A stretch of 64,000 nt of DNA from Hymenobacter siberiensis (lineage in GTDB: Bacteria; Bacteroidota; Bacteroidia; Cytophagales; Hymenobacteraceae), in the NCBI RefSeq assembly GCF_018967845.1, contig NZ_JAHLZZ010000001.1, forward strand, positions 2,728,001 through 2,792,000, in the 5' to 3' direction. A model generated the notes under the pieces. It ran no database searches. It was not told where the DNA came from and saw only the letters and a program-made list of their open reading frames with translations. The position numbers and the translations under genes are program-made. The number at the start of each line of letters is the position of its first letter. Within the stretch, counting starts at the first letter, position 1. Shown here piece by piece: positions 34,635-41,741 of this stretch.

Positions 34635-35834
34635 TACTCTACCCTACTAAAAATCGGGCATAAAAACGGGAAGGTTCGACCTTTGTAGTTCCTCAACTGC
34701 CAAAAGCACCCCTTCCCGTGAAGCATTGCCTCGTTGCCAAAATTACGACCCTTTTGCATTCGGCCCCGCTGGTGCGGAACCTGGCCCGCAAGAAGTTCAT
34801 TGCCCGCTTCGTGCTGGGTCTCTTCAAAAGTCGAAACGTACAATTTTGCGAAGTGGCGCAGCATCTCAACGACGGCGCAAAACTGGCCTCGAACGAGACG
34901 CGCATCCAGGACTTTTTTCGCGAGGTCGACCTGGATTACCTGGCCCTGGCTGTGCTACTGGTGGGCCTGCTGCCGGGCACGGGCAAGCTGCGCCTGTGCC
35001 TGGACCGCACGGAGTGGGACTTCGGCAAGTGCCAGGTAAACATTCTGCTCGTCACGGTGGGCCGCGGCGACTGCCACTGGCCGCTGTACTGGGAATTACT
35101 CGACAACCGCAGCGGTAATTCCAACGCGGCTGACCGCGCCGCGCTGCTGGATTTTTGCCTCCGGGTACTGGGCCCCGACCGGGTGGGGTTGGTGGTGGGC
35201 GACCGGGAATTTGTGGGCCATGCGTGGTTCAAGTACCTCAAAGACAAGGGCATTTTCTTCGTCATGCGCCTGCCCAAGCACTACTTGCTCACCGACCGCC
35301 ACGGCCGCCGTCACGCCGTGGCCGACTGGGGCCTGCACCCGGGCCAGTGCCGCCAACTGGCCGCGTGCCAGGTCGACGGGGTCTGGGGTGGGGCGCAGGT
35401 CACGGCCCTGACCGGGGGCGAGTACCTGTTCCTTTTCGGCACGGCCAACGTCGCTTTTTTGGGCCAGTTCTACCGCAAGCGCTGGACCATCGAAGCCTGT
35501 TTTCAGAACCTGAAAGGGCGCGGCTTTGCCTTGCGCGGGACGCATTTGCAGTGCCGCGGCAAGCTCAAAAAACTCGTTGGCCTCGTGAGCCTGGCCTACG
35601 CGCTGTGTGTCAGCGTGGGCACCTGGCTCCACGAAAAGGTGCAACCCATCAAAACCAAAAACAACGGCTACAAACGCGCCAGTTTCAGCCGCCACGGCCT
35701 CAACGCTCTGCGGCAATACACGCGGCCCGGCCGCAGCACTGACCCGGCCTTCATTGCTAACATGAACGCCGTGTTTCGATGGATTATTTGCCAACTAACT
35801 CTTTATCAATTAACTAAAATAGTAGGGTAGAGTA
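34635..35834 (+). mobile_element. Complete IS4-family insertion sequence, 1200 bp
   Basis: The ends are TACTCTACCCTACTA (34635-34649) and its inverse (35820-35834), and the 8-base target duplication CTGTAAAC lies at 34627-34634 and 35835-35842. It carries one intact transposase gene. Perfect target duplications and an intact ORF point to recent insertion. Confidence 0.93.
34718..35830 (+). CDS. IS4-family transposase
   Basis: A 370-residue DDE transposase, intact. The start is a GTG at 34718 (VKHCLVAKITTLLHS). Catalytic residues: Asp in LCLDRTEWDFG (about 94), Asp in GLVVGDREFVGHAWF (about 160), and the Glu of the IS4 YREK signature Y-RK-R-WTI-E-ACFQNL-K (about 255-270). The N-terminal 70 residues are the family's DNA-binding helical part. 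The gene fills its element, ending four bases before the right end. Confidence 0.93.
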   Translation: MKHCLVAKITTLLHSAPLVRNLARKKFIARFVLGLFKSRNVQFCEVAQHLNDGAKLASNETRIQDFFREVDLDYLALAVLLVGLLPGTGKLRLCLDRTEWDFGKCQVNILLVTVGRGDCHWPLYWELLDNRSGNSNAADRAALLDFCLRVLGPDRVGLVVGDREFVGHAWFKYLKDKGIFFVMRLPKHYLLTDRHGRRHAVADWGLHPGQCRQLAACQVDGVWGGAQVTALTGGEYLFLFGTANVAFLGQFYRKRWTIEACFQNLKGRGFALRGTHLQCRGKLKKLVGLVSLAYALCVSVGTWLHEKVQPIKTKNNGYKRASFSRHGLNALRQYTRPGRSTDPAFIANMNAVFRWIICQLTLYQLTKIVG

Positions 35835-35923
35835 CTGTAAACAACTCCGCCATTAGTGAGATACCCTTCAAAAATTCGACTTCCCCGAATTATTCGGTCC
35901 AATAAATAAATTGACTTGCCCCA

Positions 35924-36953
35924 GCTTCACGAGTGCTGATGCGGTAAAGTTAGCTATACTGGTGCGTGAGACCGGGCCGTACTTTTGGGGATGAATTATT
36001 TGGCCCTACGCGAGCGGCCGACGCAGTTTCTGGCCTTAACCAGTCTGCTGCCCGCCGAATTTGACGACCTGCTCACCGACTTTGCGCCCCGTTGGGAACG
36101 GCATCAGCGCTACCACACCCTCGACGGCACCCGGCGGCGCATCCCGGCCCATCGGGAGCGGGCCAATGCGACCTTGTCCGGTACCGACACGAAGCTTTTC
36201 TTCTTGCTGACCTATCTCAAAACCAATTCGTTGCAAGAGCACCAAGCCGCCAGCTTTGGCGTTTCGCAGACCCGCGTCAGCCGCCTGACGGGCCCGTTGC
36301 TCAACGTGCTCAACCAAACGCTGGCCGCCCGCGGCCTGTCGCCCGTGCGCGACGGCGCGCAACTGGCCCAGCGCCTGGCCGCGCACCCCGATAAGATCTT
36401 TACCTACGACGGGGTGGAACGCGGTATCCCGCGCAACGCGGACCGGGAAGGGCAAGAAGAAGAGTATAGTGCTAAAAAAAAGTCCATGCCTTGAAAAACA
36501 ACACCTTGTGCGACGATACGCAGTATCTGCACTACCTCTCGCCCACGGAATCAGGGCGCATGCACGACAAAAAAGTGGCCGACGAATACCCCTTGCACCT
36601 GCCGGCGGGCAGCGTGCTGCGGCAGGATTTGGGTTTGCTCGGCCATCGCCCGCCGGGGGTGCTGGTCGAGATGCCGCACAAGAAGCCCCCGAAGGGCGAA
36701 CTGACCTTTTCCCAGAAACTTTACAACCAGCTGCTGAGTCCCTTACGCGTGGTGATTGAGCACGTGCACAGTGGCATCAAACGCTTGCGCATGGTGCGCG
36801 ACAAGCTGCGGGTCCGCGGCGACTGGTTTCGCGATACGGTCATGGTGGTGGCCTGCGGGCTGCATAACCTGCGCGTCCGCAGCCCACACCGGGCTTATCT
36901 CGCACACGAGCGCGCGAATCCCGCTAATTAAGCCGCATAAGTTTTACGGAAGC
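35924..36953 (+). mobile_element. IS5-like insertion sequence, about 1.03 kb (ends approximate)
   Basis: Imperfect inverted ends can be aligned: GCTTC...ATGCGGTAAAGTTAGC at 35924-35953 with the inverse of 36925-36953 (GCTTC...ATGCGGCTTAATTAGC). They flank the two-part transposase gene. I could not see a target duplication, so either the boundaries are a few bases off or the element is old. Confidence 0.6.
35991..36931 (+). CDS. IS5-like DDE transposase in two frames (probable programmed -1 frameshift)
   Basis: ORF A (ATG 35991 to a stop at 36494) has the helix-turn-helix part (QEHQAASFGVSQTRVSRLTG) and the first catalytic Asp (FTYDGVERGI). ORF B (to 36931) continues HALKNNTLCDDTQYLHYLSP, then the second Asp in GRMHDKKVADEY and the Glu in VVIEHVHSGIKRLR. 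The break falls at a run of eight A (about 36473-36480), containing the classic slippery heptamer A AAA AAG; a shift of -1 there joins ORF A to B exactly at KKK-VHALKNN. So the frameshift may be regulatory and not damage. The family is DDE_Tnp_4/HTH_Tnp_4 type. A TACTTTTG box ends four bases before the ATG. Confidence 0.8.
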
Positions 36954-37063
36954 GTCGCGGATGCTGCGGAAGTTTTGAATGCGGAGGGAAGTGAGCATGA
37001 GAATTGAAGTCGGTGATAGGGCGAAGATAGGCGGCTAGGCTACACTGTGGGCCGGTTGGAACC

Positions 37064-37107
37064 AAAAACGCGCCGCCGCTCCAGTTACGGGAGCAGCGGC
37101 GCGTTTT
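37064..37107. terminator. Bidirectional terminator hairpin
   Basis: AAAAACGCGCCGCCGCTCC (37064-37082) pairs with 37089-37107 with one mismatch, flanked by A- and T-runs. It lies past the 3' end of the hypothetical gene at 37182 on the reverse strand. Positions 36954-37063 show no gene. Confidence 0.85.
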
Positions 37108-37181
37108 TAGTAGTGTGGGTTTTGTAGGCAGCGTTTTGGAACGTCGCGACAGGCGCAGGGACGCGAACTACAGCATTCGCG

Positions 37182-37691
37182 CTACAGGACTTCCTGCTTA
37201 GTTGTTTCGTTGCCGGGATAGTCAGCGGTGGTCACGGTAATCTTGTCGCCGGCCAGCGAGTCGTTGTGTGCGGTGGCCACGTAGCGAAACGTTGTGCCGT
37301 CCGATTCGGCTACGGCATTGCCTTCTTCTACGGTGCTGCCATCCGGATTCTGAATGAGGACGTGGACGTGGTGAATGGCGAAATCGTCGCTGGCCTGCAC
37401 CAGAATATCATCGCCCACCCGCCCATGGTAATTGCTGAAATCGACGTTGGTGATGTTGGGGGCATTCAGGTAGTCGGCCACGGCCACGGAGTAGGGCGAG
37501 CGCAGGATTTCATCCGTATGCTGTCCGTAGGCCGCGCGGCGTTCGGGGTCGTTGCGCACATCATGGCCATAAAAAGCGGCCTGCTGCACGCGCTGGCGCG
37601 GGGTGAGGCCGTTTCTCAGGGGCGGGTTATGAGTGTTCTGACGGAAAACCAGGCCATCCTGATTGGGAAGCGAAGCAGTGTTGTCGGACAT
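37182..37691 (-). CDS. Conserved-looking hypothetical protein, 169 aa
   Basis: No signal peptide or membrane segment. Residues about 20-60 are charged and helix-forming (RNGLTPRQRVQQAAFYGHDVRNDPERRAAYG) and residues 75-165 look like an Ig-like beta sandwich (GDDILVQASDDFAIHHVHVLIQNPDGSTVEEG ... TFRYVATAHNDSLAGDKITVTTADYPGNE) in shortened form. The C-terminal part resembles domains found on proteins that bind surfaces or other proteins, but I do not recognise a family. It is followed by a strong terminator and preceded by the pirin gene in the same direction. Confidence 0.6.
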   Translation of the reverse strand: MSDNTASLPNQDGLVFRQNTHNPPLRNGLTPRQRVQQAAFYGHDVRNDPERRAAYGQHTDEILRSPYSVAVADYLNAPNITNVDFSNYHGRVGDDILVQASDDFAIHHVHVLIQNPDGSTVEEGNAVAESDGTTFRYVATAHNDSLAGDKITVTTADYPGNETTKQEVL

Positions 37692-37798
37692 GTATGGTGG
37701 GATTGATGAGGAGAAGCGTGAAGGTATTGAATCCTCCTACGCATCCAGGGGGCTGGGGGGTACAGCCTGACCTGAAAAGCCCGCCCCGATAATTCCCG

Positions 37799-38509
37799 TT
37801 AGTGGTTAATGGGGCACTCTATCAACAAGAACCGCGTACCGGCCGCGGCTTCGATGCTTACGCTGTCCGTTTCCCAGATACCGAGGCTGTCGCGAGTGCC
37901 CACAAGCTGCCCGGCCACCGTCACGGAGCCGCTGATGACGAACAGAAACAGCAGCTTATTCAGCGGCTTGAAGGCGTAGTCCATCGTTTGGGCTTCGGTG
38001 TAGTAGCCCAGCGAGAGCCTGGCGTTCTGGTTTATCCAGCAGTGGACCTGGCCTTCCTCGTTGCTCACGATGGTGGTGAGCTGGTTTTCGCGTTTTGCTT
38101 CCGGGAACTGGCGGCGCTGGTAGCGCGGGCCAATGTTTTGGAGCTTGGGCTCAATCCAGATTTGCAGGAAATTTACGTCGTCGTCGCCCACGTTGTGCTC
38201 CTCGTGGCGCAGGCCGCTGCCGGCGCTCATAATCTGCACCCAGTCCTGGTGCACCACTTCGGTATAGCCGAGGGTGTCCTTGTGGTTCATGCTGCCGGCC
38301 AGCATCACCGAGATAATTTCCATGTTGGCATGGCCGTGAATGCCGAAGCCGCCGCCGGGCTGCACCACGTCGTCGTTGAAGGTGCGGAGCAGGCCGAAGC
38401 CGCTGCGCTCCGGGTCGGGGTAGGGGCCGAAGCTGAGCGAGAGGTGGCTTTTCAGCCAGCCAATGTCTTTGAGGCCGCGCTCGGCGGCGCGGGTGAGGCG
38501 GGTTTTCAT
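37799..38509 (-). CDS. Pirin family protein
   Basis: A 236-residue bicupin of the pirin family (quercetinase YhhW-like). N-terminal cupin with the metal-binding set HGHANMEIISVMLAGSMNHKD and MSAGSGLRHEEHN (His, His, His, Glu); the opening DIGWLKSHLSLSFGPYPDP is a standard start. Pirins act as metal-dependent dioxygenases or redox sensors. It overlaps the nitroreductase gene by four bases (38506-38509), so the two are probably translated together. Confidence 0.9.
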   Translation of the reverse strand: MKTRLTRAAERGLKDIGWLKSHLSLSFGPYPDPERSGFGLLRTFNDDVVQPGGGFGIHGHANMEIISVMLAGSMNHKDTLGYTEVVHQDWVQIMSAGSGLRHEEHNVGDDDVNFLQIWIEPKLQNIGPRYQRRQFPEAKRENQLTTIVSNEEGQVHCWINQNARLSLGYYTEAQTMDYAFKPLNKLLFLFVISGSVTVAGQLVGTRDSLGIWETDSVSIEAAAGTRFLLIECPINH

Positions 38510-39090
38510 ACGGTAGCGGGGAGTTCGTTGTGGAATACAAACTCGGCCAGGGGCTTGCGGTTTCGGGCGGCTTTCTCGCGGCTCAGGAAAGGCTCTTCCA
38601 GCAGTTCGGCTTCGCCGAGGTAGCCCAGAGCCAGCACCGCCACCGGGGCCACATTGTCGGGCAGGTTGAAATTCTGGCGCAGCTTCTCGCGGTCGAAACC
38701 GCCCATTACGTGGCCGTGCAAGCTCATGGCGGTGGCTTCGAGAAACAGCGTGGCGTTGGCCGCGCCCAGGTCGTGCAGGGCCGCGCCGTTGGGCTGGCCG
38801 TTGTCAAACTGCGTTTTGGCCAGGGCAATAATGAGCACCGGGGCATTTTTGGCCCAGGGCTGGTTGCCGGGCATCAGCGTATCCAGGATTTTCTGGAATG
38901 CCGTCGTGTCGGCCTTATGAGCATATATGTATTGCCATGGCTGCGCGTTCATGGCGCTAAAGGCCCAGGAAGCGGCCTCGAAAACCTGATTCAGGGTGTC
39001 CTGCGCAATGGGCTGGGCCGAGTAGGAGCGCGGGCTCCAGCGGCTGCGGATAAGGTCGTGAACGGGGTAGGTCGTGGGGGCGTGGTTCAT
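38506..39090 (-). CDS. Nitroreductase family protein
   Basis: A 194-residue FMN-dependent flavoprotein. It starts with the flavin-phosphate motif IRSRWSPRSYSAQPI, followed by AASWAFSAMNAQPWQYIY and the C-terminal part ATAMSLHGHVMGGFDREKL and VAVLALGYLGEAELL. Enzymes of this fold reduce nitro-aromatics, quinones or related compounds with NAD(P)H. The 4-base overlap with pirin, and another pirin upstream, suggest a role in quinone or flavonoid-like redox detoxification. Confidence 0.9.
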   Translation of the reverse strand: MNHAPTTYPVHDLIRSRWSPRSYSAQPIAQDTLNQVFEAASWAFSAMNAQPWQYIYAHKADTTAFQKILDTLMPGNQPWAKNAPVLIIALAKTQFDNGQPNGAALHDLGAANATLFLEATAMSLHGHVMGGFDREKLRQNFNLPDNVAPVAVLALGYLGEAELLEEPFLSREKAARNRKPLAEFVFHNELPATV

Positions 39091-39131
39091 GTTGTTGGCT
39101 GCGGATGCGCGAAAAGAACGAAAGGAAAAAG

Positions 39132-39228
39132 CACGTCATGCAGAGCGTAGCATCTTGCCCGCCACCACTAATCCTGTTGATTGAGTTACTTGCTGCGGGC
39201 AAGATGCTTCGCTGTGCTCTGCATGACG
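39132..39228. repeat. Dispersed palindromic element, GTCATGC family copy 3
   Basis: ACGTCATGCAGAGC (39132) pairs with GCTCTGCATGACGT (39228); GCATCTTGCCCGC pairs with GCGGGCAAGATGC. The right arm has five extra bases. The loop (ACTAATCCTGTTGATTGAG) closely resembles that at 60491-60520. It lies between the nitroreductase and the second pirin. Confidence 0.88.
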
Positions 39229-39253
39229 TTCAAACAGGCTCGTTCAAAAAGCC

Positions 39254-39970
39254 TTAAAACTCCATCGGCACCTCCATCAGCAACAGCTCCGCCTTGCTGT
39301 CGGCGCTGATTTCCAGCTTATCGGTTTCCCAGATGCCGAAGCCGTCGCGGCGGTGCAGGGCCTGGCCGTTGATGGTCACGTCGCCCTCCAGCACGAAGGC
39401 GTAGACGCCGTTGCCGGCTTTTTTCACGGCGTAGTCGGTGGTAAAGCCCTGGTCGAGATTGCCGAGGTAGAACCAGGCGTCTTGCTGAATGTGCACACTA
39501 CTGCCATCCGCGGTGGGCGACACCACTTCCAAAAGCTGGTTGTGACGGGCCTCCGGGGTGAAGGTCTGCTGGCCGTAGTTGGGCTTGATGCCGCGCTGAT
39601 TGGGGAACACCCAGATTTGCAGAAACTTCACTTCCTGCTTGCTGTTGTGGTTTTTCTCGGAGTGGGCCACGCCGGTGCCGGCGGTCATCACCTGCACGTC
39701 GTTTTCACGAATCACGGTTTTGTTGCCCATCGAATCTTGGTGCTCCAGGTCGCCGGAAAGCGGGATGGAGATAATCTCCATGTTGTCGTGCGGGTGTTTG
39801 CTGAAGCCCATGCCGCCGGCCACGGTGTCGTCGTTCAGCACGCGCAATGCGCCGAAGTGCACGCGCTCGGGGTTGTTATAGCCGGCAAAGCTGAAGGTGT
39901 GGAAGGAGTTGAGCCAGCCATGGTTGGCGTGGCCGCGGGTGTTGGCAAGATGCAGAACGGTGCGGGCCAT
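39254..39970 (-). CDS. Pirin family protein
   Basis: A 238-residue pirin with NHGWLNSFHTFSFAGYNNPE, the metal-binding cupin residues in FSKHPHDNMEIISIPLSGDLEHQD and VMTAGTGVAHSEKNH. The metal set is His, His, His and Glu, as in active quercetinase-type pirins. It is similar in layout to the pirin at 37799 but clearly diverged from it. The tandem palindromic operator at 40004-40033 lies just upstream and probably controls it. Confidence 0.92.
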   Translation of the reverse strand: MARTVLHLANTRGHANHGWLNSFHTFSFAGYNNPERVHFGALRVLNDDTVAGGMGFSKHPHDNMEIISIPLSGDLEHQDSMGNKTVIRENDVQVMTAGTGVAHSEKNHNSKQEVKFLQIWVFPNQRGIKPNYGQQTFTPEARHNQLLEVVSPTADGSSVHIQQDAWFYLGNLDQGFTTDYAVKKAGNGVYAFVLEGDVTINGQALHRRDGFGIWETDKLEISADSKAELLLMEVPMEF

Positions 39971-40003
39971 GATAGGGGGCGTGATTAGATGCGTTGATTT
40001 GAA

Positions 40004-40033
40004 AAATGTATATACATTTAATGTCTATACATT
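40004..40033. promoter_or_regulatory. Tandem palindromic operator upstream of the pirin gene
   Basis: AAATGTATATACATTT (40004-40019) is a perfect 16-base palindrome; one turn and a half later AATGTCTATACATT (40020-40033) is a near copy with one mismatched position, centre to centre 15 bases apart. Such adjacent sites typically bind a dimeric repressor (MarR, HxlR or similar). They lie 34-63 bases upstream of the pirin ATG on the reverse strand, and 100 bases upstream of the forward HAD gene. No regulator gene is adjacent. Confidence 0.6.
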
Positions 40034-40135
40034 GTTCTGGTAAAAAAGTTTTCCTGCTTTCTCAGCAGGGGAGGGAAGCGGTGCCGAATTGCCAGCCGGT
40101 ACCTTTACCCGCCATCATCCTTTTGCCTGCCCCGC

Positions 40136-40798
40136 ATGATTCGTACGGTCATTTTCGACATGGACGGCGTCATTATCGACACCGAGCCCCTGCACCACCA
40201 CGCTTTCCTGGCCGAATTTGCCGAGCTGGGCATCCCCGTTTCGGCTGCCGAATACGCCACGTTTCTGGGCAAGTCAACGCGCAACGTATTCCAGCTACTC
40301 AAGCAGCGCTATAACCTTCCGCAAGATGTAGAAGCCATGGTGATGCGCAAGCGCGAGCTGTTCAACCAGGCGTTCGACGAAGACACCACGCTCGACCTGC
40401 TACCCGGCGTGCGCGCCCTCATCGAAGACCTGCGCCGCCACGGCCTGCAATTGGTCGTAGCGTCCTCCGCCTCCAAAGCCACCATTTCCCGGGTATTCGA
40501 CCGCTTCGAGCTGGATGCCTACTTTATGCACCGCCTCAGCGGCGAAGATTTTGCCGAATCAAAGCCCAATCCGGCCATCTTCCTACGCGCCGCCGAGCTG
40601 GCCGAAACGCCCGTCGCGGAGTGCATCGTTATTGAAGACGCCGCCAACGGCGTGACGGCCGCCAAAGCCGCCGGCATCTACTGCATTGCCTACGCCAGCC
40701 CGCACTCCGTCGGACAGGACCTGCATCAGGCCGACCGCATCATCCGGCAGTTCGACGAGCTTAGCGCCACCGCCATTGAAGCCATCGAGCCGGGCTAG
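40136..40798 (+). CDS. HAD-IA phosphatase, beta-phosphoglucomutase-like
   Basis: A 220-residue HAD-superfamily hydrolase. Motif I is DMDGVIIDTEPLHHHAF with both catalytic Asp; motif II VVASSASKATI; Lys motif SKPNPAIFLRAAEL; motif IV VIEDAANGVTAAKAAGI. The alpha-helical cap between residues 20 and 90 is of subclass I. The LHHHA start and EDAANG ending fit sugar-phosphate phosphatases or beta-phosphoglucomutase, which interconverts glucose phosphates; the family is broad and the substrate is not predictable. It ends four bases before the stop of the convergent DUF4846 gene. Confidence 0.88.
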   Translation: MIRTVIFDMDGVIIDTEPLHHHAFLAEFAELGIPVSAAEYATFLGKSTRNVFQLLKQRYNLPQDVEAMVMRKRELFNQAFDEDTTLDLLPGVRALIEDLRRHGLQLVVASSASKATISRVFDRFELDAYFMHRLSGEDFAESKPNPAIFLRAAELAETPVAECIVIEDAANGVTAAKAAGIYCIAYASPHSVGQDLHQADRIIRQFDELSATAIEAIEPG

Positions 40799-40801
40799 GT
40801 G

Positions 40802-41665
40802 CTACTCAAACCGCTTCAGCTCCTGGCGGGCAAACGTCCATTCGGGCGTATCAAATTCGGCCTCATTCGGCCCGGGTACCGCGAACCATGCCCCGAGGGC
40901 GGGTGCGTCCACGTTACGCAGCAGGTGAATGCTCTGGGCCGGCATGTAGCTCTGGGCCAGCAGCACGTATTGCTGATGCGAAACCATATTTTCGGCCACC
41001 TCCACCACCAGCACGGCATGGCCGGGCGCGCCGCCGTGAATGAGCACATCGCCGGGCTGCACCTGCGCCAGCGGTACCGTCCGCAGTTCCCGGCTCAGCG
41101 ACAGCGTGCCCGCGTAGCCAAACGTGGGCACCAGGTAGCGGGCCAGCGCCGCGTGGGTGGGCGCTTCGGCGGGCCGGGTGGCGGGCAATACCTCCTCGTT
41201 GGCCACCCGAAACGTGCGCCCGGCCACGAAATCCGAAAACCAAAAATCGTACCCCGTGGTGAGGTGAAAATGCAGCTTATTGGGGTCGTGGCTAAAGACG
41301 TACTCGGCCCGCAGGCGAATCACGGCATCGGCGCACTGCTGCAAATCCTGGGGCGGCACGTCGATATCGACCACGGCGGCCACCACGTCCTGCCGGTCTT
41401 TCAGTTGGCCGTTGTAGAGGCGGGCTTTGGTGCCGGCGGGTTTCAGCGGCAGCCAGCGCAGCCACTCGCCCCAACTGCCAGCCGCCACGGGCACGCGCCG
41501 GCAGCCGGCGGGAGCGGGGAAGCGGGCGCCCAGTGCCTGCTGTGTCTGTGGCTGCCAGGCATAAACCAGCGCCCTTGGCCGCTGCGGAGTCACCTCACGG
41601 CCTGGATAATCGAAGCTGCAAAGGGCGGCAGCGCTCAGCCACAGGAAGGAGGGAAGGACGCGCAT
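40802..41665 (-). CDS. DUF4846 domain protein, secreted
   Basis: The ATG at 41665 gives a 287-residue protein with a hydrophobic start (MRVLPSFLWLSAAALCSFDYPG) that could be a signal peptide. The rest matches DUF4846: GSWGEWLRWLPLKPAGT near residue 75, LYNGQLKDRQDVVAAVVDIDV, LQQCADAVIRLRAEYVFS, and VQPGDVLIHGGAPGHAVLVVEVA. The last motif, with His, resembles NlpC/P60-like hydrolases in arrangement, but the function is not established. It is near-abutting and convergent with the HAD gene. Confidence 0.85.
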   Translation of the reverse strand: MRVLPSFLWLSAAALCSFDYPGREVTPQRPRALVYAWQPQTQQALGARFPAPAGCRRVPVAAGSWGEWLRWLPLKPAGTKARLYNGQLKDRQDVVAAVVDIDVPPQDLQQCADAVIRLRAEYVFSHDPNKLHFHLTTGYDFWFSDFVAGRTFRVANEEVLPATRPAEAPTHAALARYLVPTFGYAGTLSLSRELRTVPLAQVQPGDVLIHGGAPGHAVLVVEVAENMVSHQQYVLLAQSYMPAQSIHLLRNVDAPALGAWFAVPGPNEAEFDTPEWTFARQELKRFE

Positions 41666-41681
41666 CGGTTCAATGAAAAAG

Positions 41682-41710
41682 AAAAAAGCCCGCACTACGC
41701 GGGCTTTTTT
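41682..41710. terminator. Terminator of topA
   Basis: AAAAAAGCCCGC (41682-41693) pairs with GCGGGCTTTTTT (41699-41710) around ACTAC. It follows the topA stop on the reverse strand. The A6/T6 flanks mean it can act in both directions. Confidence 0.9.
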
Positions 41711-41741
41711 ACTCGAAACTGCTAACGTCAGGCATTACGAA

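Noticed and set aside
34353..36953. MITE considered a deletion derivative of one of the two neighbouring IS elements
   Set aside because: Its GGGTCATTGCACC ends match neither the TACTCTACCCTACTA ends of the IS4-type element nor the imperfect ends of the IS5-like one.
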